Assembly (NCBI GenBank): GCA_016788635.1
Contig: JAEUSU010000006.1
Span: forward strand, 1-64,000
Reading direction: 5' to 3'
DNA length: 64,000 bases
DNA from: Flavobacteriales bacterium
GTDB lineage: Bacteria > Bacteroidota > Bacteroidia > Flavobacteriales_F > PHOS-HE28
The first letter of the stretch is position 1. The number at the start of each line of letters is the position of its first letter. A model generated the notes under the pieces. That model did no database searches, was not told the DNA's origin, and saw only the letters and a list, made by a program, of their open reading frames with translations. Positions 7,375-16,875 of the stretch are shown piece after piece. Position numbers and translations under genes: made by a program.

Positions 7375-8910
7375 ATGGCCCGTACCCTCCTTCTGCTCCC
7401 CGCCTTGGCCCTGTCCCTGGGGCTTTCGGCGCAGGATGGCCCGACGCCCGTTGTACCGGCGAACGACCCGGTGCTGGAACAGCTCGACGAGCTGAGCCTG
7501 CTGCCGTGGCTGAAGAACGACCCCTTCACCACCGACGCCGGTGCCCTGAACGTGCACGGTTTCGCCCCCACCGACACGCCCAGCTACACCCCGGAGGTGT
7601 ACCGCCGCAGGCTGGCCGTGCTCGATGAGCGCACCCCCTTCAAGCTCACCTACAACGAGCAGGTCCAGGCCTACATCGACCTGTACGCCAGGCGGAAACG
7701 CGAGCAGACATCGCGCATGCTCGGACTGGCCCAGCTGTACTTCCCCGTGTTCGAGGAAGCGCTGGACCGCCACGGCATGCCCCTGGAGCTCAAGTACCTG
7801 GCCGTGGTGGAGAGCGCCCTCTATCCGGGGGCACGAAGCCGTGCGGCCGCCGTGGGCCTCTGGCAGTTCATGATCGGCACCGGCAAGCTGTACGGCCTGG
7901 AGGTGGACAGCTATGTGGACGAGCGCTGCGACGTGTACCAGAGCACCGATGCGGCCTGCCGCTACCTCAAGGACCTGTACCGCATCTTCGGCAACTGGGA
8001 GCTGGCCCTGGCCGCGTACAACTGCGGTCCCGGCAACGTCAACAAGGCCATCCGTCGCGCCGGCGGCTCGGGCGACTACTGGAGCGTGTACAACCACCTG
8101 CCGCGGGAGACCCGCGGTTACGTGCCCGCCTTCATCGCGGTGAACTACATCTTCAACCACGCCGCCGACCACAACCTCTACCCCATCATCCCCAACTACT
8201 GCGCCTACGAGGTGGACACTGTGCAGGTGTGCTACCCCCTTGACCTGGGCCAGGTGGCCACGCTCATGGGTGGCAGCGCGCAGGAGATCCGGGACCTCAA
8301 CCCCACCTTCAAGCAGGGCATCGTGCCCGACGTGCAGCAGCCGGTGGCCATCTATGTGCCGCACCACATGGTGGACGAGTTCATCGAGTTCGAGGACGCC
8401 ATCATGTACAGCTACGTGCCGGACATGAGCACGCCCGCGCCGAACATGCCATCGTCCCGAAGCACCACGGTCTCGGCCTCCACCGGTGGAGGCGGCACCA
8501 AGTACCACACCGTGCGCCGCGGCGAATCGCTCGGCAGCATCGCGCAGAAGCACGGCACCACGGTCTCGCAGCTGCGCAAGCTGAACAACCTGAAGAGCGA
8601 CCGCATCCATGCCGGCCAGAAGCTGGTGGTGAAGCGCGGCACCGCATCAGCGACCACCGCGTCCACCCCGAGCGCAGCACCCGCGCCCAAGGCGCCATCG
8701 AACGCCGCCCCCGCCGTCACCGCCTCGGGCGACAGCACCGACAAGCCGGTGGAGTACATCTACCACGTGGTGCAGCCCGGCGACACGCTCTGGGGCATCG
8801 CGCAGCGCTACCCCGGCGTCACGGTCGACGACATCAAGCGCCTGAACAGCGACATGAACCTGCGCAAGCTGCCGGTGGGCCGCAAGCTCAAGGTGCGCGT
8901 GCAGGGCTGA
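7375..8910 (+). CDS. mltD: Membrane-bound lytic murein transglycosylase D-like protein with two LysM domains
   Basis: 511 residues. The ATG at 7375 gives a signal peptide (LLLLPALALSLGLSAQ); the upstream open frame is only a shadow of gatA. The SLT/lysozyme-like domain spans about residues 120-270, with catalytic Glu146 (VVESAL) and the family blocks GLWQFM and AYNCGPGNV. Two LysM peptidoglycan-binding modules follow (YHTVRRGESLGSIA and YHVVQPGDTLWGIA), separated by an Ala/Thr/Ser/Pro linker. The enzyme cleaves the MurNAc-GlcNAc bond to leave 1,6-anhydroMurNAc. A TAACTTTC box at 7363 lies only five bases before the ATG, implying a very short leader. It is not present beside the second cluster copy. 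Confidence 0.9.
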   Translation: MARTLLLLPALALSLGLSAQDGPTPVVPANDPVLEQLDELSLLPWLKNDPFTTDAGALNVHGFAPTDTPSYTPEVYRRRLAVLDERTPFKLTYNEQVQAYIDLYARRKREQTSRMLGLAQLYFPVFEEALDRHGMPLELKYLAVVESALYPGARSRAAAVGLWQFMIGTGKLYGLEVDSYVDERCDVYQSTDAACRYLKDLYRIFGNWELALAAYNCGPGNVNKAIRRAGGSGDYWSVYNHLPRETRGYVPAFIAVNYIFNHAADHNLYPIIPNYCAYEVDTVQVCYPLDLGQVATLMGGSAQEIRDLNPTFKQGIVPDVQQPVAIYVPHHMVDEFIEFEDAIMYSYVPDMSTPAPNMPSSRSTTVSASTGGGGTKYHTVRRGESLGSIAQKHGTTVSQLRKLNNLKSDRIHAGQKLVVKRGTASATTASTPSAAPAPKAPSNAAPAVTASGDSTDKPVEYIYHVVQPGDTLWGIAQRYPGVTVDDIKRLNSDMNLRKLPVGRKLKVRVQG

Positions 8911-9094
8911 TCCGGTTCTTCACAACGGAGGCCGCTGCGGCATCCGCCTCAGCTTCAAGTACTATCCCCCGGCGACGTCGCGTTGCTTCTGTGCGATCGT
9001 CGATGCTTGTTGATAATTCAACGAGCGCAGCGCCTTGTCGGTCCTCTACATTGCGGTTGCACGCTGCCTGCTTTCACGTCGATCGCACTGCGCC

Positions 9095-9346
9095 ATGGAA
9101 CTCTCCCGCATCCGTCCATACACGCACAAGCACTGCCGCTTCAAGCTCCGCTCGGGCAAGGAGGTGTTCGGTGTGATCTGGGAGGTGGAGACCACCGACA
9201 AGAACGGCCAGCCCACCGAAGGGCGTCGCCTCTTCTTCGCCAGCATCCGCGATTACGAACGCCTTCAACGCGCCGCCAAGGAACCCATCCAGGTGTGGCC
9301 CGTGCAGCCCGAGGAGATCGTGCACGTCGAGAGCATCGCGAGCTGA
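9095..9346 (+). CDS. Small conserved-looking hypothetical protein
   Basis: 83 residues, no family recognised. It starts MELSRIRPYTHKHCRF and is rich in charged and aromatic residues, with no signal peptide or transmembrane segment. RFKLRSGKEVFGVIWEVET looks like beta strands of a small barrel, but this is speculative. The start at 9095 is preferred over the upstream Met at 9035 because the extension has atypical Cys/Arg-rich composition. It converges with oligopeptidase B, the two stop codons lying inside a 14-bp perfect palindrome (9342-9355). The 184 bases upstream hold no other gene; TACATTGC near 9046 is a weak -7 candidate. Confidence 0.6.
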   Translation: MELSRIRPYTHKHCRFKLRSGKEVFGVIWEVETTDKNGQPTEGRRLFFASIRDYERLQRAAKEPIQVWPVQPEEIVHVESIAS

Positions 9347-9350
9347 ACGT

Positions 9351-11471
9351 TCAGCCGTTCAGTCCCGCCTGCTCCAGCAGGAACGCGTAGATCAACGCCA
9401 CTTCCTTCAACCGCTCGAAGCGGCCGCTCGCGCCACCATGACCCGCTTCAAGGTTGGTGACCAACAGGACCGGTGCATCGCCCTGCTGGTGCTCGCGCAG
9501 GCGCTGCACCCACTTCGCCGGCTCCCAGTATTGCACCTGGCTGTCGTGGAAGCCGGTGAGCACGAGCATGGCCGGGTACTTCGCGTCGTGCACATTGTCG
9601 TAAGGTGAGTACGACAGCATGCGCTCGTAGGCCGCCTTCTCCTTGGGGTCGCCCCACTCATCGAACTCGCCGGTGGTGAGCGGGATGCTCTCGTCGAGCA
9701 TGGTGGTCACCACGTCCACGAAGGGCACTTCGGCCACAACGGCCTTCCACAGGTCGGGCCGCAGGTTGGCCACCGCACCCACCAGCAGACCGCCCGCGCT
9801 GCCGCCCATGCAGAACACGCGGCCGGGGTCGCAGAAGCGCTCCTTCACCAGGTGCTCCGCACAATCGATGAAGTCGGTGAAGGTGTTGAGCTTGTGCTCC
9901 ATGCGTCCCTGCTCGTACCACCCACGGCCCAGGTCCTCACCGCCGCGGATGTGCGCGATGGCGAACACGAAGCCGCGGTCGAGCAGGCTGAGCCGCGCAA
10001 TGCTGAAGGTGGGCTCCACGTTGATGCCGTAGCTGCCGTAGCCATACAGCAGCAACGGTGCGCGACCATCGAGCTTCGTGTCGCGGTGATGCACCACGCT
10101 CACAGGCACACGGGCGCCATCGCGCGCGGTCACCCACACGCGTTCGCTCACGTAACGCGCCGGTTCGAAATCCCCGATCACCTCCTGCTGCTTGAGCATG
10201 CGGTCGGCGCCGGTGTTGAGGTCGTGCTCGTACACGGTGTTGGGCGTGGTGAGCGATGCATAACCGTAACGGAAGCGGTCCGTGTCCCACTCGGGGTTGG
10301 TGCCCGAGTAGGCCACGTACACCGGGTCGTGGAAGCGGATGCCATGCTCCGCTCCGGTGCTGAGCTTGCGGATGCGCATCTGCACCAGGCCTTCGATGCG
10401 TTCACTGATCACCAGGTGGTCGCGGAACAGGTCGATGTCCTCCAGCAGCACCTCCTCGCGGTGCGGCACCACTTCACGCCAGGCCGCCTTGTCGGCGTGG
10501 TCGCCTTCCGCACAGAACATCAGGCGGAAGTTCTGCGCCTCCCAGTTGGTGTGGATGTAGAAGCCGGCAGGGCCGTGGTCCGATGCGGGCACGTGCAGGA
10601 TGCTGTGCTCGTGTTTCGACTCGCGCGGCAGGAAGACCTTGAAAACCCCCAGTGGATCGTTCACCGGCAGCAGCCAATGCTCGCTGCTGAGCGTGCTGTC
10701 GGTGGTGATGATGACGAACGCATCGCTGCGGCTGCGGTACACATCGCAGCTGAAGGCGGTGTCGCGTTCGTGGAACACCTCCACGTCATCGGCCGGGTCG
10801 GTGCCCAGCACATGCCGGAAGATCTTGTGGCTTCGCAGGGTGCGGTCCTTGCGGGTGTAGAAGAAGGTGCGCTCGTCGGCCCAGGCGCCCCCTCCGCTGG
10901 TGCGCGTGATCACATCGGGAAGGTCCTCGCCCGTGCGCAGGTCGCGGAAACGCACCTCGTACTGCCGGCGGCTCACCGTGTCCACGCTGTACGCCACGAG
11001 CGTGTTGCCCGGGGAGATCTCGAAGTCGCCGAGGTCGAAGTAGTCGTGCCCCTCGGCCAGCTTGTTCTCGTCGAGGATGTCGGCGAAGCGCTCCTGCGGC
11101 GGGATGTCCTGCTCACCGGGAAGGGCCGGCGTGCGCATGTGCACCGGGTACTCATGGCCTGCCTCGTACCGGAAGCTGTACCAGTAGCCGTTCTCGCGGT
11201 ACGGCACGCTCATGTCGGTCTCCTTGATGCGGCCCTTCATCTCGAGGAACAGGCGCTCACGGAGGTCCTTCACGGGCGCCAGCAGGGTGTCGGCATAGGC
11301 GTTCTCGGCCTTCAGGTGGTCGAGCACGCGCCGGGTGTGCGGGTCGGGCTGTTCCGCCTCGCGCTGGGCCTCCGAGAGGCGCATCCAGTGGTACGGGTCG
11401 ATGCGGGTGTGGCCGTGCGCGGTGATCGTGTGGTCCTCCTTGGTGGCCACGGGCGGAATGGGAAGGCTCAT
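9351..11471 (-). CDS. ptrB: S9 family oligopeptidase B
   Basis: 706 residues, typical of oligopeptidase B. An N-terminal seven-bladed propeller region (about residues 70-420) precedes the alpha/beta hydrolase domain with the triad Ser558 (MGGSAGG), Asp643 (GFHDSQV) and His678 (EAGHGG). The family cleaves short peptides after basic residues. No convincing signal peptide is seen, so it is probably cytoplasmic. It is the last gene of a leftward run after porZ-recO. A TAACTTCG box overlapping the recO stop (11502-11509) could give it its own promoter. Confidence 0.93.
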   Translation of the reverse strand: MSLPIPPVATKEDHTITAHGHTRIDPYHWMRLSEAQREAEQPDPHTRRVLDHLKAENAYADTLLAPVKDLRERLFLEMKGRIKETDMSVPYRENGYWYSFRYEAGHEYPVHMRTPALPGEQDIPPQERFADILDENKLAEGHDYFDLGDFEISPGNTLVAYSVDTVSRRQYEVRFRDLRTGEDLPDVITRTSGGGAWADERTFFYTRKDRTLRSHKIFRHVLGTDPADDVEVFHERDTAFSCDVYRSRSDAFVIITTDSTLSSEHWLLPVNDPLGVFKVFLPRESKHEHSILHVPASDHGPAGFYIHTNWEAQNFRLMFCAEGDHADKAAWREVVPHREEVLLEDIDLFRDHLVISERIEGLVQMRIRKLSTGAEHGIRFHDPVYVAYSGTNPEWDTDRFRYGYASLTTPNTVYEHDLNTGADRMLKQQEVIGDFEPARYVSERVWVTARDGARVPVSVVHHRDTKLDGRAPLLLYGYGSYGINVEPTFSIARLSLLDRGFVFAIAHIRGGEDLGRGWYEQGRMEHKLNTFTDFIDCAEHLVKERFCDPGRVFCMGGSAGGLLVGAVANLRPDLWKAVVAEVPFVDVVTTMLDESIPLTTGEFDEWGDPKEKAAYERMLSYSPYDNVHDAKYPAMLVLTGFHDSQVQYWEPAKWVQRLREHQQGDAPVLLVTNLEAGHGGASGRFERLKEVALIYAFLLEQAGLNG

Positions 11472-11506
11472 CGGTTCGGGAACGGCGCGGTGGCGCCGGG
11501 CCGAAG

Positions 11507-12235
11507 TTACCCGGCCTGCCCGAGCACCTGATGGAGCACCGAGGGGGAACGCAGCTCCCCCAGGCCCTCCAGGTGCATGCGGTAGTACAGCAGCAGCTGG
11601 TCGAGCAGGGTCCGCCGCACGGTGCCGGGCAATTGCGGTGGGCCTTCGGCCGCGAGCTCCGCGTTCAACAAGGCGGCCAAGGCCAGGCTGTTCGGCGGAC
11701 CGATGACATGGCCGTGCGCGTGCTCCACGGGCACGAATCGCCCCTCACGCAGGTCGAAGTGGTCCTCGCCCACCGCCGGTGGTTCGGGCAGGATGCCGAG
11801 CGGGGCCATGAGCCCCACCACGAACCGCAGGGGGAAATGACCCAGCTCCGGATCAAGGTCCAGGTGCTCGAGCACCTCCTGCAGGTGCGCGAACAGGGCC
11901 GGGTCCGCCGATTCCTCGCGGAGCACGCGCACCAGCACCTCCTGCACGAACAGCGCCACAGCCCCGCGCAATGGGTCTGTCGGCAGGTTCACGAAGGGCC
12001 GCTCGACACGAACCTCGCGAAGCTGCTGCAGGTCGCGCTCGGCATGCTCGGTCACCACCAGCTCCACGCGGTTCAAGGGCTGCAGGGCCGCGAGCCGCGA
12101 GGGGCCCTTGCCGCCCGTGCGCAGCATGTAGCCCCGCAGGCCGAACGTCTCGGTGAACGCCTTCAGCACCACACCCTTGTCACCGTGCCGCACGGTGCGC
12201 AGCACGATGGCCCGCGTGGTGTGCACCGATGCCAT
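11507..12235 (-). CDS. recO: DNA repair protein RecO
   Basis: 242 residues. It starts with the RecO OB-fold pattern (TRAIVLRTVRHGDKGVVLKAF, residues 7-27) followed by a GYMLRTGG segment, then the helical C-terminal half of the family. RecO helps RecR and RecA displace SSB from single-stranded DNA during gap repair. It lies three bases after porZ on the same strand, the conserved Bacteroidota pairing of recO with the T9SS propeller protein. Confidence 0.88.
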   Translation of the reverse strand: MASVHTTRAIVLRTVRHGDKGVVLKAFTETFGLRGYMLRTGGKGPSRLAALQPLNRVELVVTEHAERDLQQLREVRVERPFVNLPTDPLRGAVALFVQEVLVRVLREESADPALFAHLQEVLEHLDLDPELGHFPLRFVVGLMAPLGILPEPPAVGEDHFDLREGRFVPVEHAHGHVIGPPNSLALAALLNAELAAEGPPQLPGTVRRTLLDQLLLYYRMHLEGLGELRSPSVLHQVLGQAG

Positions 12236-12238
12236 CGC

Positions 12239-14587
12239 TCAGCGCACCACCAGCAGCTTCGTGTTGCAGGCGAACTCGCCGGTGTCATCGCTGGCGAACA
12301 CCAGGTACACCCCGGTGCTCACCCGCCGGCCGCTCATGTCCACGCCGGGCCAGATGGCCTGCCCGCCATTGGAGCGCACACGGTACACGAGGTTACCGGC
12401 CACATCGGTGATGCGCACATCGCTGTCGCGCACCAGGCCCGTGATGGCGATGGGGCCGGTGTAACCGTCGCGCACCGGGTTGGGGAACACCGTGGCGCAA
12501 TCGCTGTTGTCCGCGCCCTCGATGGCATCGCCGCGGTAACTGATGATGCCCTGGTCCGTGCCGAAATAGACCTCACCGGTGAGGCCGTCGATGGCGATGC
12601 TGAGGATGTTGTTGCTGGGCAGCGGGCTGTTGCCGGCGGTGAAGTGAAGCACCTGCTCGGTGCCATCGGGCGACACCAGGTAGGCCCCGCTGCTCTGCGT
12701 GCCGAGCCACTTGCGGTTGGCACCGTCCACGGCGATCGCGCTCACCGACTCGGTCTCCAGCAGGATCTGCACGTTGCCGTCCTGCTCGATCAGGATCTGC
12801 TGGCAGTCGAAATCGCCGCCACCGAAGACCGCATCGGGGTTGTAGAAGACGGCCACGCCCTTGCCGGTGCCGATCCACACTTCGTTGTCCTTGTCCTCCG
12901 CCACGGCGAACACGTCCAGTGAAGGCAGCTTGCCCTGTCCCTCGAAGGTGGTGAGCACCTTGTACTGGTCGTCGCTGATGTCGCTGATGGTACCCTTGTC
13001 GTCGAACACGAGCAGGCCGTTGCTCCGCGGGCGCACCACCCACTTGAGGTTGTTCTCCGCCGCCATGATGTCGCTCAGCAGGGTGTTGCTGCCCAGCACG
13101 GCGCCTGCGTCGAACGCGCGCCAGCTGCCGCTTTCGGTGCGCACGCTGATGGGCGCGTCGGCATTGCCGTTGCTGATCCACAGGTTGCCGTCCTTGTCGA
13201 AGTCGAGGCCGCCCACGTTCACCTTGGTGGTGCCCGAGCTGGTCTCGTAGCCCAGCGTACTGTTGTTCTCGTAGTAGATCTGCTCCACCTGCCGGCCGCG
13301 CATCTCGAGCAGGCCATCGTCCCAGGTGCCCACGAACACGTGGTCGGGGTCCTCGGGGTCCACGGCCACGGCCATGATGTCGTTCACCGTGCCACCGAAG
13401 CCGTTCACTCCTGTGTCGTACAACGGGTCGTTGAACTTGTTGGTGGTGTACCAGTCGCCATCCACGTAGCTGTGCACGCCCTCCTTCAGGAACTGGTTGC
13501 TCCAGTTGCCCGCCACGGCGCCGGTGGCCACGTAAAGCGCGCCGCCGGCGGCGTCCATCCGGTAGGCGTTCACGTTGATCGGACCGTCGGGGGTGATGAG
13601 CTGGTAGTTGTCGCTGCGCACCAGGCCCAGCTGCGTGTCGGCGATCCAGCAATAGCCGGCGGCATTGCGCACGGCATCCGCCGGGAAGGCGCCCAACGCA
13701 CCGCCGTAGCCCCCGAAGTTGTTCACCTCCACCATGGCGGTGTTGTACACCTGCACGTTGTACTTGTGCGGCACCACCATGTACTGGCCGTCGGCGCTCA
13801 GGTTCAACGCGAGGTTGCGCTGGCTGGTGATGCCGGTGAAGCGCTGCCAGCTGCCATCGTGCACGTAAAGCGAATCCCCCTCGTCCGCCGCGGTGCGCAG
13901 GTTGGCCATCAAACGGCCGCCGAAGCTCACCACATCGCTGTAGATGCCGTTCGGCCAGGGCAGGTCGGTGCGCTTGGCCCAGCTGGTGAAGGCCGCCAGG
14001 TTCGGCGCGTTCCGCCAGGCCCCGTAAAGGCCGGCATCGGTGGCGGCGAAGATGCTGTCGTTGTGGAAGGTGAGCCCGTTCACCTGCAGCTGCGAGCCGC
14101 CCGGACCGATCAGCCAGGTCTCGCGCACCTCCAAGGCCGACAGATCGACCACCACGATCCCGAAACCACAGCTCAGGTAGGCCGTGGAGCCGTCGAAATA
14201 CAGGTGGTAGATGCCCTTGTCGCCCAGCAGGCCGCTGCGCTTGATGTCGCTGAGGTTGTACCCGCGGCCGCCGCGCACCACATCGAGGTTTCCGTTCTCA
14301 TAGCCCACCACCAGGGCCTGCAGCGGGCTGTTCCAGGCGATGGTGCTGATGTTGACATCGCTGAGCACGTTGGCCTTGGTGAGCCGCTCGATCTCGTTGG
14401 AGGCCGGGTCGAACCGGAAGATGGCGGCCTTGGTGGCGCAATAGGCACGCGATTGGTCGTCGGTGGCCACCGTGATGGCCTTGTTGTAGGGGAAGTGGTC
14501 ACGCCACTGGCCGATGGCCACCTGGGCGCTGGTGGATCCGGTCCGGAGCAGCAGGACCAGCAGAGGGATCAGGGTTCGGAAGGACAT
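12239..14587 (-). CDS. porZ: Type IX secretion system protein PorZ (double beta-propeller with T9SS sorting domain)
   Basis: 782 residues from the ATG at 14587, which gives a signal peptide ending TSAQ. The opening IGQWRDHFPYNKAI matches the PorZ N-terminal propeller family. Repeated NGLTF/AIDGLTGEVYFGTD-type blades follow for ~690 residues. The C-terminus has the FPNPVRDG-initiated T9SS type A sorting domain ending in KLLVVR. In Porphyromonas gingivalis PorZ is part of the surface attachment complex that anchors T9SS cargo through A-LPS. Genomic pairing with recO supports the assignment. A general 'two-component regulator propeller' protein is the alternative label. Confidence 0.85.
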   Translation of the reverse strand: MSFRTLIPLLVLLLRTGSTSAQVAIGQWRDHFPYNKAITVATDDQSRAYCATKAAIFRFDPASNEIERLTKANVLSDVNISTIAWNSPLQALVVGYENGNLDVVRGGRGYNLSDIKRSGLLGDKGIYHLYFDGSTAYLSCGFGIVVVDLSALEVRETWLIGPGGSQLQVNGLTFHNDSIFAATDAGLYGAWRNAPNLAAFTSWAKRTDLPWPNGIYSDVVSFGGRLMANLRTAADEGDSLYVHDGSWQRFTGITSQRNLALNLSADGQYMVVPHKYNVQVYNTAMVEVNNFGGYGGALGAFPADAVRNAAGYCWIADTQLGLVRSDNYQLITPDGPINVNAYRMDAAGGALYVATGAVAGNWSNQFLKEGVHSYVDGDWYTTNKFNDPLYDTGVNGFGGTVNDIMAVAVDPEDPDHVFVGTWDDGLLEMRGRQVEQIYYENNSTLGYETSSGTTKVNVGGLDFDKDGNLWISNGNADAPISVRTESGSWRAFDAGAVLGSNTLLSDIMAAENNLKWVVRPRSNGLLVFDDKGTISDISDDQYKVLTTFEGQGKLPSLDVFAVAEDKDNEVWIGTGKGVAVFYNPDAVFGGGDFDCQQILIEQDGNVQILLETESVSAIAVDGANRKWLGTQSSGAYLVSPDGTEQVLHFTAGNSPLPSNNILSIAIDGLTGEVYFGTDQGIISYRGDAIEGADNSDCATVFPNPVRDGYTGPIAITGLVRDSDVRITDVAGNLVYRVRSNGGQAIWPGVDMSGRRVSTGVYLVFASDDTGEFACNTKLLVVR

Positions 14588-14662
14588 GTGGGCAGGACTT
14601 CGGCCTTCCCCTAACGCGCGAAAGGCCGGATCGTTGTCATGCGCAAGGTAGCGCCGGAAATG

Positions 14663-14691
14663 CAGGATCCCCCGGCTGGCGGGGGATCCTG
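14663..14691 (-). terminator. Stem-loop terminator after tRNA-Cys
   Basis: An 11-bp perfect inverted repeat (CAGGATCCCCC / GGGGGATCCTG) with a 7-base loop lies directly after the tRNA-Cys 3' end on the reverse strand. The following T-run is short. It separates the gltX-folB-tRNA unit from porZ. Confidence 0.65.
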
Positions 14692-14765
14692 TGGAGGTCA
14701 CGAGCGGAGTCGAACCGCTGTACGAGGTTTTGCAGACCTCTGCCTAGCCCCTCGGCCACGTGACC
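14692..14765 (-). tRNA. tRNA-Cys (GCA)
   Basis: Read on the reverse strand the 7-bp acceptor stem GGTCACG pairs with CGTGACC, the anticodon loop reads CTGCAAA (anticodon GCA), the T-arm has GGTTCGACTCC, and the discriminator is U as expected for Cys. A CCA end is encoded. It lies 60 bases downstream of folB on the same strand and may be processed from the gltX-folB transcript. Confidence 0.96.
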
Positions 14766-14825
14766 AGTTCGTTGCGTTCAGCGACGGGCGGCGCGAAGAT
14801 AGGTGCTCCCGGCCGTTCCGGGGGC

Positions 14826-15185
14826 CTACCCCTCCAGCACGTACACCACATGGTCCACGGCACCGGGCACCGGGGGGTGCTCCTTCACCACCCGCACGCG
14901 CCAGCGCAATGCGCCGGGCCACTCGGCCTTCAACGCGTCCAGGATCCGCCGGCCTACATGCTCGATGAGCTTGCTGCGCACCGCCATCTGTTCCTTCACC
15001 AGGGTGGTCACACGTCCGTAATCGACCGTGTCATGGAGCGCATCGCTGGCCTCGGCCTGGCCGAAATCGCCCTCGACCGCCACGTCCACCCGGTAGTGGC
15101 CCCCGATGCGCGCCTCCTCCGGCAGGCAGCCGTGGTAGGCGAACACCCGGATGCCGTTCACCTCGATCAGGCCCATGCGCGGCAA
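14826..15185 (-). CDS. folB: Dihydroneopterin aldolase
   Basis: 119 residues, standard length. FAYHGCLPEE is the FolB signature region, and the conserved lysine appears in VVKEHPPVPG near residue 100. The enzyme cleaves 7,8-dihydroneopterin to 6-hydroxymethyl-dihydropterin and glycolaldehyde in folate synthesis. Its start overlaps the gltX stop by 19 bases (10 if Met4 is used), indicating translational coupling. Confidence 0.9.
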   Translation of the reverse strand: MPRMGLIEVNGIRVFAYHGCLPEEARIGGHYRVDVAVEGDFGQAEASDALHDTVDYGRVTTLVKEQMAVRSKLIEHVGRRILDALKAEWPGALRWRVRVVKEHPPVPGAVDHVVYVLEG

Positions 15186-16705
15186 TGCTCCAGTCCGGCC
15201 TTCAAGCGGGCCACCACCTCGTCACGGCCCAGCAACGCGCTCACGTCGAACATGCCGGGGCCCTGCATGCGGCCCGCCACGAACAGGCGGTACAGCGGCA
15301 TCACCTGGCCAACTTTGAGGCCGGTCGCCGCCAGCACCTCGTTGAAGGTGGCCTCCAGGGAAGCCGTGCTGAGCTCGGCCATGCCCTCGAGCCGGGCGAT
15401 GTAGGCCTCGAGCGCCGGGGCGGCCTCGTTCTTCCAGCGCTTCCGCAGCTCCACCTCGGCCTCCACGTTGCCCTTCAACGGCGAGCCCTGCGTGAACAGG
15501 TACAGGCCTTCGAGCATGTCATCCACGAAGGTGGCGCGCTCCTTCAGCAGGGCGGCGGCGTGCGTGGCGCGCTCGGCCGTGGTGTCGATGCCCTTCACCG
15601 CCTTCAGGCGCTCGCGGAGCTGTTCGCCCAGCACGGCATCGGGCTGCTTGCGCAGGTATTGCTGGTTGAACCACTTGGTCTTCTCCGGGTCGAAGCGGGC
15701 GCCGCCCTTGTGCACGCGGTCCAGGTAGAACAGGCGCGTCATCTCGTCCAGGCTCATCAGCTCCTGGTCGCCGCCGGGGTTCCAGCCCAGCAGGGCGAGC
15801 ATGTTGATGAAGGCGTCGGGGTAGTAGCCGCGCTCGCGGTAACCGCTGCTCTTCTCACCGCTGGTGGGGTCCTGCCAGTCGAGGGGGAACACCGGGAAGC
15901 CCAGGCGGTCGCCGTCGCGCTTGCTGAGCTTGCCGTTGCCGTCGGGCTTCAGGATCAGCGGCAGGTGGGCGAAGGCGGGACGTTCCCAGCCGAAGGCCTC
16001 GTAGATGAGCACGTGCAGCGGCGCACTGGGCAGCCACTCCTCCCCGCGGATCACGTGGGTGATGCGCATGAGGTGGTCGTCCACGATGTTGGCCAGGTGG
16101 TAGGTGGGCATGCCATCGCTCTTGAACAGCACCTTGTCGTCGATGTTGGCGCTGTGCACCACCACCCAGCCCCTGATCAGGTCCTCGAAGCGCACCTCCA
16201 CATGGCGCGGCACCTTCAGGCGCACCACGTAGGGGTCCCCGTTCGCCAGGCGGGCCTTCACCTCGTCGGCGCTCAGGGTCAGCGAGTTCTTCATGTGCTC
16301 GCGCGTCACCGCGTTGTAGGCCGGCGCCGCCACGCCAGCGGCCTGCAGGCGCGCGCGCATGGCCTCGAGCTCCTCGGGCGTGTCGAAGGCGTAGTAGGCC
16401 TTGTCCTTGGCGATGAGCTCCTCGGCGTACTGGCGGTACATGGCCTTGCGCTCGCTCTGGCGGTACGGCCCGTCGGGACCGCCCACCCAGGGGCTCTCTT
16501 CCGGCACCATGCCGCACCACTCCAGCGAGCGCTTGATGTACTCCTCGGCGCCGGGCACGAAGCGCGCCTGGTCGGTGTCCTCGATGCGCAGCAGGAAGGT
16601 GCCGCCGTGCTTCCTGGCGAAGAGGTAGTTGTACAGGGCTGTGCGCACACCGCCCATGTGCAGGGGGCCGGTGGGGCTGGGGGCGAAACGGACGCGGACG
16701 GACAT
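15167..16705 (-). CDS. gltX: Glutamyl-tRNA synthetase
   Basis: 512 residues. Class I signature near the N-terminus (APSPTGPLHMGG, the HIGH equivalent) and the KMSKS equivalent KLSKRDG are present, with FLLRIEDTD between them. It charges Glu onto tRNA(Glu) and, in GatCAB-dependent bacteria, also onto tRNA(Gln); the GatA genes in the window fit a nondiscriminating enzyme, though sequence alone does not prove this. A TACCTTCG box at 16769-16776 on the reverse strand is a candidate -7 element about 60 bases before the ATG. Confidence 0.95.
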   Translation of the reverse strand: MSVRVRFAPSPTGPLHMGGVRTALYNYLFARKHGGTFLLRIEDTDQARFVPGAEEYIKRSLEWCGMVPEESPWVGGPDGPYRQSERKAMYRQYAEELIAKDKAYYAFDTPEELEAMRARLQAAGVAAPAYNAVTREHMKNSLTLSADEVKARLANGDPYVVRLKVPRHVEVRFEDLIRGWVVVHSANIDDKVLFKSDGMPTYHLANIVDDHLMRITHVIRGEEWLPSAPLHVLIYEAFGWERPAFAHLPLILKPDGNGKLSKRDGDRLGFPVFPLDWQDPTSGEKSSGYRERGYYPDAFINMLALLGWNPGGDQELMSLDEMTRLFYLDRVHKGGARFDPEKTKWFNQQYLRKQPDAVLGEQLRERLKAVKGIDTTAERATHAAALLKERATFVDDMLEGLYLFTQGSPLKGNVEAEVELRKRWKNEAAPALEAYIARLEGMAELSTASLEATFNEVLAATGLKVGQVMPLYRLFVAGRMQGPGMFDVSALLGRDEVVARLKAGLEHCRAWA

Positions 16706-16875
16706 GGTGATCGGATGATCAGGCGATCAGATGTGCTGCATCTGACGCTGGTCGTTGGAAATGGAGCGCGAAGGTAGCCGGAGCAGGGGTTATGGACAGG
16801 CCCGATCCGCATCGGCGGGCGGACCTCCCGCACAAAAGGGCGGATCCATTTGCTCGCCACCATTAGCTTGCCTGC

